Below are positions 15,070-18,826 of a DNA stretch of 18,826 nt, piece by piece (within the stretch, counting starts at the first letter, position 1; each line of letters opens with the position of its first letter). The DNA comes from Methanolobus sp. UBA32 (GTDB lineage: Archaea; Halobacteriota; Methanosarcinia; Methanosarcinales; Methanosarcinaceae), in contig DAZF01000062.1 in assembly GCA_002507205.1 (NCBI GenBank), forward strand, positions 1 through 18,826, given 5' to 3'. A model generated the notes under the pieces. It was not told the origin of the DNA. It searched no databases and worked only from the letters and a program-made list of their open reading frames with translations. Made by a program: the position numbers and the translations under genes.

Positions 15070-15129
15070 AGATAATATTCAGGCAATTCAATCTAAAATA
15101 ACCATCGGTCATTTTTAAAAAAGGAAAAG

Positions 15130-15153
15130 AAACAAGTCCTTAAGGACCTGTTT
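15130..15153 (-). terminator. hairpin terminator of ilvD
   Basis: GTCCTTAAGGAC (15136-15147) is a 12-base palindrome. Pairing continues outside one mismatch through AAACA and TGTTT (15130-15134, 15149-15153). On the minus strand it is followed by TTTCTTTTCCTTTTTT. It begins 11 bases after the ilvD stop, a good fit for transcript termination. Confidence 0.65.
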
Positions 15154-15163
15154 TATTTTAATA

Positions 15164-16825
15164 TCAGTCAATAATGGCGCCTTTGCTTGCAGAACTGACA
15201 AATTTCCTGTATCTTGCAAGATAACCGGTGACTTTCTTTTCCAGAGGAACAAAGGATTCTCTGCGCTTTTCAAGTTCTTCTTCTGAAACTTTCAGGTTCA
15301 GTATCCTGCCTGGAATATCTATCTCGATTATATCACCCTCTTCTACAAGACCTATAGGACCGCCTTCCTGAGCTTCAGGGGAAATGTGCCCTATACATGG
15401 ACCTCTGGTTCCACCGGAGAAACGACCATCCGTGATCAGTGCAACCTTGTCGATAAGACCCATGCCTGCAATAGCTGATGTAGGAGACAGCATTTCACGC
15501 ATACCAGGGCCACCTTTTGGACCTTCATATCGTATGACCACTACATCGCCTGCAACGATCTTTTTTGCAAGGATTGCTTCCATAGCTGCTTCCTCACTGT
15601 CAAATACCCTTGCAGGGCCACTGTGTTTAAGCATTTTTGGATCGACTGCTGCCTGCTTGACAACCGAGCCATCGGGAGCAAGGCTGCCTTTCAATATAGC
15701 AATGCCACCTTCTTCATGTATAGGCGATTCAAGAGTAGCAATTATTCTTGCATTGAGCTTTGGATTGACCATTACAAGATCATCGAGGTTCTGACCTACA
15801 GTCTTGCCATTTACATTAGTTTCATCAAGGTTAAGTATTGACCTCAATCTTGCCATTATAGCCTGAACTCCACCTGCTCTCTCAAAATCGAGCATATAAT
15901 GTGCCCCACCTGGTTTAAGGGAAATTATATGAGGAGTATTTCGGCTCAACCTGTCAAATACATCAAGAGACAGCTCAAGACCGAATGCATGAGCGATTGC
16001 AGGAAGGTGAAGGGTTGTGTTTGTACTTCCACCAATTGCCATATCGACCATTATAGCATTCTCAAATGACTTCATGGTAACTATGCTTCGTGGATTGATG
16101 CCTTCATTGATCATGGAAACAATGCGTTCGCCGGAGTCTTTTGCAAGTCTTATCTTCTTGGCATCTGCCGCATGGGCTGTGCCACAACCAGGCAGACTAA
16201 GTCCCAGTGCTTCGGTCATGCATGCCATGGTGTTTGCAGTATACATACCTGCACATGAGCCTGCACCACTGCATGAGCAATCTTCCAGCAGTTTCAGCTT
16301 CTCATCAGATACTTTCTCTGCCTGGCATTCACCCACGCCTTCAAAGACAGAGATCAGATCCCTGTACTCATCATCAACGAATCCGGGCATCATCGGACCA
16401 CCTGTCACGACGATGGCAGGAATATCAAGACTTCCTGCTGCCATAAGATGACCAGGAGTGATCTTGTCACATGCAGTTATCATGACCATCCCATCGAGCT
16501 GGTGCCCCTGCAGGACAAGTTCAATAGAGTCCTCAATAGCTTCACGGCTTGGAAGTGAATACTTCATCCCTTCATGACCCATGGCAATACCGTCACATAT
16601 TCCAATTGTATGGAATTCAAATGGAACACCACCGGCACTTCTTATGCCTGCCTTTACTGCCTCCGCAACCTTATCAAGATTAATGTGACCAGGGATCAAT
16701 TCATTCCTGGAGTTTACAACCGCTATGAACGGTTTTTTCATTTCCGAATCTGTCACACCGGTTGCCTTCAAAAGTGAACGATGGGGCGCACGTTCGAGTC
16801 CTTTCTTGGTCTTGTCACTTCTCAT
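15164..16825 (-). CDS. ilvD: dihydroxy-acid dehydratase
   Basis: The third enzyme of branched-chain amino acid synthesis: it dehydrates 2,3-dihydroxy-isovalerate and -methylvalerate to the 2-oxo acids for valine, isoleucine and leucine. Iron-sulfur ligands are visible in ACDKITPGH (C119) and [12 protein letters not shown] (C191). The region 37-50 reads [13 protein letters not shown], with PGH where 2Fe-2S plant-type enzymes have PCN, so it resembles the oxygen-sensitive E. coli-type cluster in that position. The length of 553 is typical for archaea. The ATG at 16825 has GAGGT 6 bases upstream. A TATA box at 16883-16888 predicts a leader of about 35 bases. It is a single gene with its own terminator; other ilv genes are not in the window. 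Confidence 0.96.
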   Translation of the reverse strand: MRSDKTKKGLERAPHRSLLKATGVTDSEMKKPFIAVVNSRNELIPGHINLDKVAEAVKAGIRSAGGVPFEFHTIGICDGIAMGHEGMKYSLPSREAIEDSIELVLQGHQLDGMVMITACDKITPGHLMAAGSLDIPAIVVTGGPMMPGFVDDEYRDLISVFEGVGECQAEKVSDEKLKLLEDCSCSGAGSCAGMYTANTMACMTEALGLSLPGCGTAHAADAKKIRLAKDSGERIVSMINEGINPRSIVTMKSFENAIMVDMAIGGSTNTTLHLPAIAHAFGLELSLDVFDRLSRNTPHIISLKPGGAHYMLDFERAGGVQAIMARLRSILNLDETNVNGKTVGQNLDDLVMVNPKLNARIIATLESPIHEEGGIAILKGSLAPDGSVVKQAAVDPKMLKHSGPARVFDSEEAAMEAILAKKIVAGDVVVIRYEGPKGGPGMREMLSPTSAIAGMGLIDKVALITDGRFSGGTRGPCIGHISPEAQEGGPIGLVEEGDIIEIDIPGRILNLKVSEEELEKRRESFVPLEKKVTGYLARYRKFVSSASKGAIID

Positions 16826-16882
16826 TAGAAAACCTCGTTTACTGCATAATATCTAAACTACTATAAGTAATGGAAAAAGGGA

Positions 16883-16888
16883 TATATA
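16883..16888 (-). promoter_or_regulatory. TATA box of ilvD
   Basis: TATATA, read on the minus strand within CTTATATATCC. Transcription would begin near 16860, about 35 bases before the ATG, leaving room for the GAGGT ribosome binding site at 16832-16836. Confidence 0.55.
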
Positions 16889-17321
16889 AGAAGTATGTGC
16901 CGCATGGCAATTATCTGGAGAATTTTGAAGAGGACTGCAAGACGATGATATATTCACATAAATATCATAAAGGCACTCACATAAGAGTATGATAAATGCT
17001 TAACCTTAAGCAGCCTATCACTCGAATGTATTACATAATTCACACACCACATAACGTATGAATTGTAAGTTATTTTAAGAAAAATGCACTCCTGCTTGTT
17101 TACTACTAACATCAATACAATGAGAAATCCATACAAGAACAAATAACCATTAACTTAAATATCCATGAAGTGTTCCAACGGTGAGCACACTCAAGAGAGT
17201 TACATACTTTAAACATCGTTATATAATTCAGCAACAGTTATCAAAGCCCATAAAAATAAAAAGCATCAGAAAAGGTTTTGACAACTGACGTGTTAAGATA
17301 TACACATAATATTAACCATTG

Positions 17322-17328
17322 TATAAAA
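17322..17328 (+). promoter_or_regulatory. TATA box of the radical SAM gene
   Basis: TATAAAA is centred 38 bases before the ATG at 17363. A start near 17350 would leave a short leader containing AAGGA (17352-17356) as the ribosome binding site. Confidence 0.55.
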
Positions 17329-17362
17329 TGCATATTAAATAATACATTATCAAGGAACAAGC

Positions 17363-18826
17363 ATGAAAGCAGTAATTATCGATGGATATGTTGATGAACC
17401 CGCCTGTTTTGGAGTACCACCGTACATATCACCATACATAAGATATATCGCAGGTGCATTGCGGGAAAGAGGGTTGCAAGAAACAGACATCTCTTTTTTC
17501 ACCATCGATGAGCTGCGCAAAAAGATGACACATGCTGCTGAACTTATACAAAGAGCCGAAATAGTCATAATAGTAGCAGGTATGACGGTGCCCGGAAAGT
17601 ACCTGCGTTCAACACCAATAAGCCCGGGAGAGATAGAGAGCATATTCAGTGCATCCAGTGGTATGAAGATACTGGGAGGACCCATAAGACTTGGATTTTC
17701 ACTGGAAGGTGGAAAAAAGGCCGAAAGTAACCTGATAAATTCCACAGATGTGACTATCTGCCAGAAAGATATCGAAGCCTTTGTATATGATATTCTCGAA
17801 AAAAATATAAAAAATCCGGAAGAATGCCAGCATCGTTTCAGGTCAGTTGATGAAATTGGAAGATGGGCCGTAAAAGGAACGTTCATCATCAAACAACATC
17901 CCGATTACCCTAATGTGATGTGTGAGCTTGAAACGTACAGAGGATGTGGACGTAACCAGCACTGCTCATTTTGCACGGAGCCATCCTACGGAAGCTCAGA
18001 CTACCGCCCCATCATGGATGTTGTTTCTGAAGTCGCCGGATTATATGAAAAGGGTGCCAGGTATTTCAGGATAGGAAGACAACCCGACATCCTGAGCTAC
18101 CATGCCAGGGATAAAGGCGGACAAATAGCCGAACCGGATCCGCAAGCCATACTGTCCCTCTATAAAGGCATCAGGAATGTGGCACCGGAACTAAAGGTGT
18201 TGCATATGGACAATGCTAACCCGGGGACCATATCAGCATACCCGGAATTATGCAGGGAAATATTCAGAACCATTGTAAAATACCACACTGCAGGAGACGT
18301 AGCAGCACTTGGGATGGAAAGCGCAGACCCCAGTGTTGTAAAAGCCAATGGGTTAAAAGCGATGCCTGATGAAATATTTGAGGCCATAAAGATCATAAAT
18401 GAAGTCGGAAGAATGCGAGGAAGCAATGGAATGCCAGAAATACTTCCCGGAATAAACCTCGTGCATGGCCTTATGGGGGAATCAAAAAAGACATTTGACC
18501 TCAATTATGATTTCCTGAAAAATGTCCTTGACTCTGACCTCCTGCTTCGCAGGATTAACATAAGACAGGTAATGGCCTTCCCAGGCACTCGAATGTATGG
18601 CAACGATGAACTTGTCAGGAAGCATAAACAGATATTCCTTAAGTATAAAGAGAAGATCAGAAAAGACATAGACCTTCCAATGCTTCAGAAAGTAGTTCCC
18701 GCCGGAACAATACTCCGAGACATCATGTGCGAGGTAAATGACGGAAAAATGTGTTTTGGAAGACAGATGGGGTCTTATCCACTGCTTGCAGGGATTCCCT
18801 CGAATCTGCCACTTGGCAGGTTTATA
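17363..18826 (+). CDS. radical SAM protein, COG1031-like, 3' end outside the window
   Basis: The frame is open from the ATG at 17363 to the window end (488 codons, no stop), so the gene is truncated on the right. Residues 1-165 form a Rossmann-like N-terminal part similar to the cobalamin-binding region of other radical SAM proteins (VPPYISPYIRYIAGALRERG), but without the DxHxxG cobalamin motif. The cluster motif is RGCGRNQHCSFC with C195, C201 and C204, spaced CX5CX2C rather than CX3CX2C. FRIGRQPDILSY and a long SAM-barrel follow, with LGMESADP and LPGINLVHGLMGES. This resembles the uncharacterised COG1031 Fe-S oxidoreductases, which often end in a helix-hairpin-helix; that part would lie beyond the window. 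The substrate is unknown. Confidence 0.85.
   Translation, partial: MKAVIIDGYVDEPACFGVPPYISPYIRYIAGALRERGLQETDISFFTIDELRKKMTHAAELIQRAEIVIIVAGMTVPGKYLRSTPISPGEIESIFSASSGMKILGGPIRLGFSLEGGKKAESNLINSTDVTICQKDIEAFVYDILEKNIKNPEECQHRFRSVDEIGRWAVKGTFIIKQHPDYPNVMCELETYRGCGRNQHCSFCTEPSYGSSDYRPIMDVVSEVAGLYEKGARYFRIGRQPDILSYHARDKGGQIAEPDPQAILSLYKGIRNVAPELKVLHMDNANPGTISAYPELCREIFRTIVKYHTAGDVAALGMESADPSVVKANGLKAMPDEIFEAIKIINEVGRMRGSNGMPEILPGINLVHGLMGESKKTFDLNYDFLKNVLDSDLLLRRINIRQVMAFPGTRMYGNDELVRKHKQIFLKYKEKIRKDIDLPMLQKVVPAGTILRDIMCEVNDGKMCFGRQMGSYPLLAGIPSNLPLGRFI

Larger units (their letters stand above)
16826..17362. other. 537-base intergenic region with divergent promoters
   Basis: I find no credible coding frame. 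The left end carries the ilvD promoter and the right end that of the radical SAM gene. Between them are a 7-bp inverted repeat TGCTTAA/TTAAGCA with a 2-base centre (16997-17012) and an imperfect hairpin TTACATAATTCA/TGAATTGTAA (17031-17042, 17059-17068). The rest, about 17070-17310, shows nothing I can name. Confidence 0.55.

Noticed and set aside
16954..17142. 62-codon minus-strand open frame in the gap after ilvD
   Set aside because: It overlaps the inverted repeats, has no ribosome binding site and looks like chance AT-rich coding.

Overview
This window looks like chromosomal core sequence from a methanogenic archaeon of the Methanosarcinales. The genus is not settled; Methanolobus- or Methanococcoides-like is a guess. 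The basis is the gene set: both subunits of DNA topoisomerase VI, an archaeal replication factor C large subunit with a C-terminal PIP box, a methanogen marker 4/MtxX-type protein, and a methanogen-style thymidylate synthase. Control signals are also archaeal: AT-rich TATA boxes, several of them about 25 nt from a start codon, and U-rich terminators. I see no transposase, integrase, phage gene, CRISPR array, rRNA or tRNA.

Layout. 1-2.5 kb: a CinA-C/nucleotidylyltransferase fusion protein (+), a hypothetical protein (-) overlapping its 3' end, and a YhhQ-type queuosine/archaeosine precursor transporter (-). 2.6-5.2 kb: a small hypothetical (-) behind a 20-bp perfect palindrome, a membrane protein with a PH-like tail (-), CutA (+) and an MscS channel (-). 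5.3-9.3 kb: a TPR/cysteine-cluster protein (+) converging on the cluster RAM-domain protein, top6B, top6A (all -). 9.4-10.0 kb: a 600-base gap with a strong candidate small-RNA gene. 10.0-13.3 kb: rfcL (-) divergent from mtxX (+), then a thymidylate synthase with an added zinc ribbon (+). 13.3-15.1 kb: a ribbon-helix-helix protein with seven 17-residue repeats, behind a cluster of inverted repeats, meeting a 58-residue four-CxxC protein (-). 15.1-18.8 kb: ilvD (-), a 537-base gap, and a radical SAM protein (+) cut by the window end.

How the genes fit together. The clearest functional unit is top6B-top6A, which encodes the two halves of one enzyme 4 nt apart. rfcL, the topoisomerase and thymidylate synthase all belong to DNA replication or precursor supply, but they are separate transcription units. 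Several start codons appear to be internal to the longest open frame. For two divergent pairs (3.7 kb and 5.2 kb) a shared AATATATAA box lies exactly 25 nt from an ATG, which suggests leaderless transcripts.

The best candidates for something undescribed are the roughly 80-nt structured RNA at 9500-9583, the repeat-bearing ribbon-helix-helix protein with its upstream inverted repeats, the CinA-C/nucleotidylyltransferase fusion with an altered active site, and the four-CxxC microprotein. All functional assignments come from reading motifs by eye; no database search was run.
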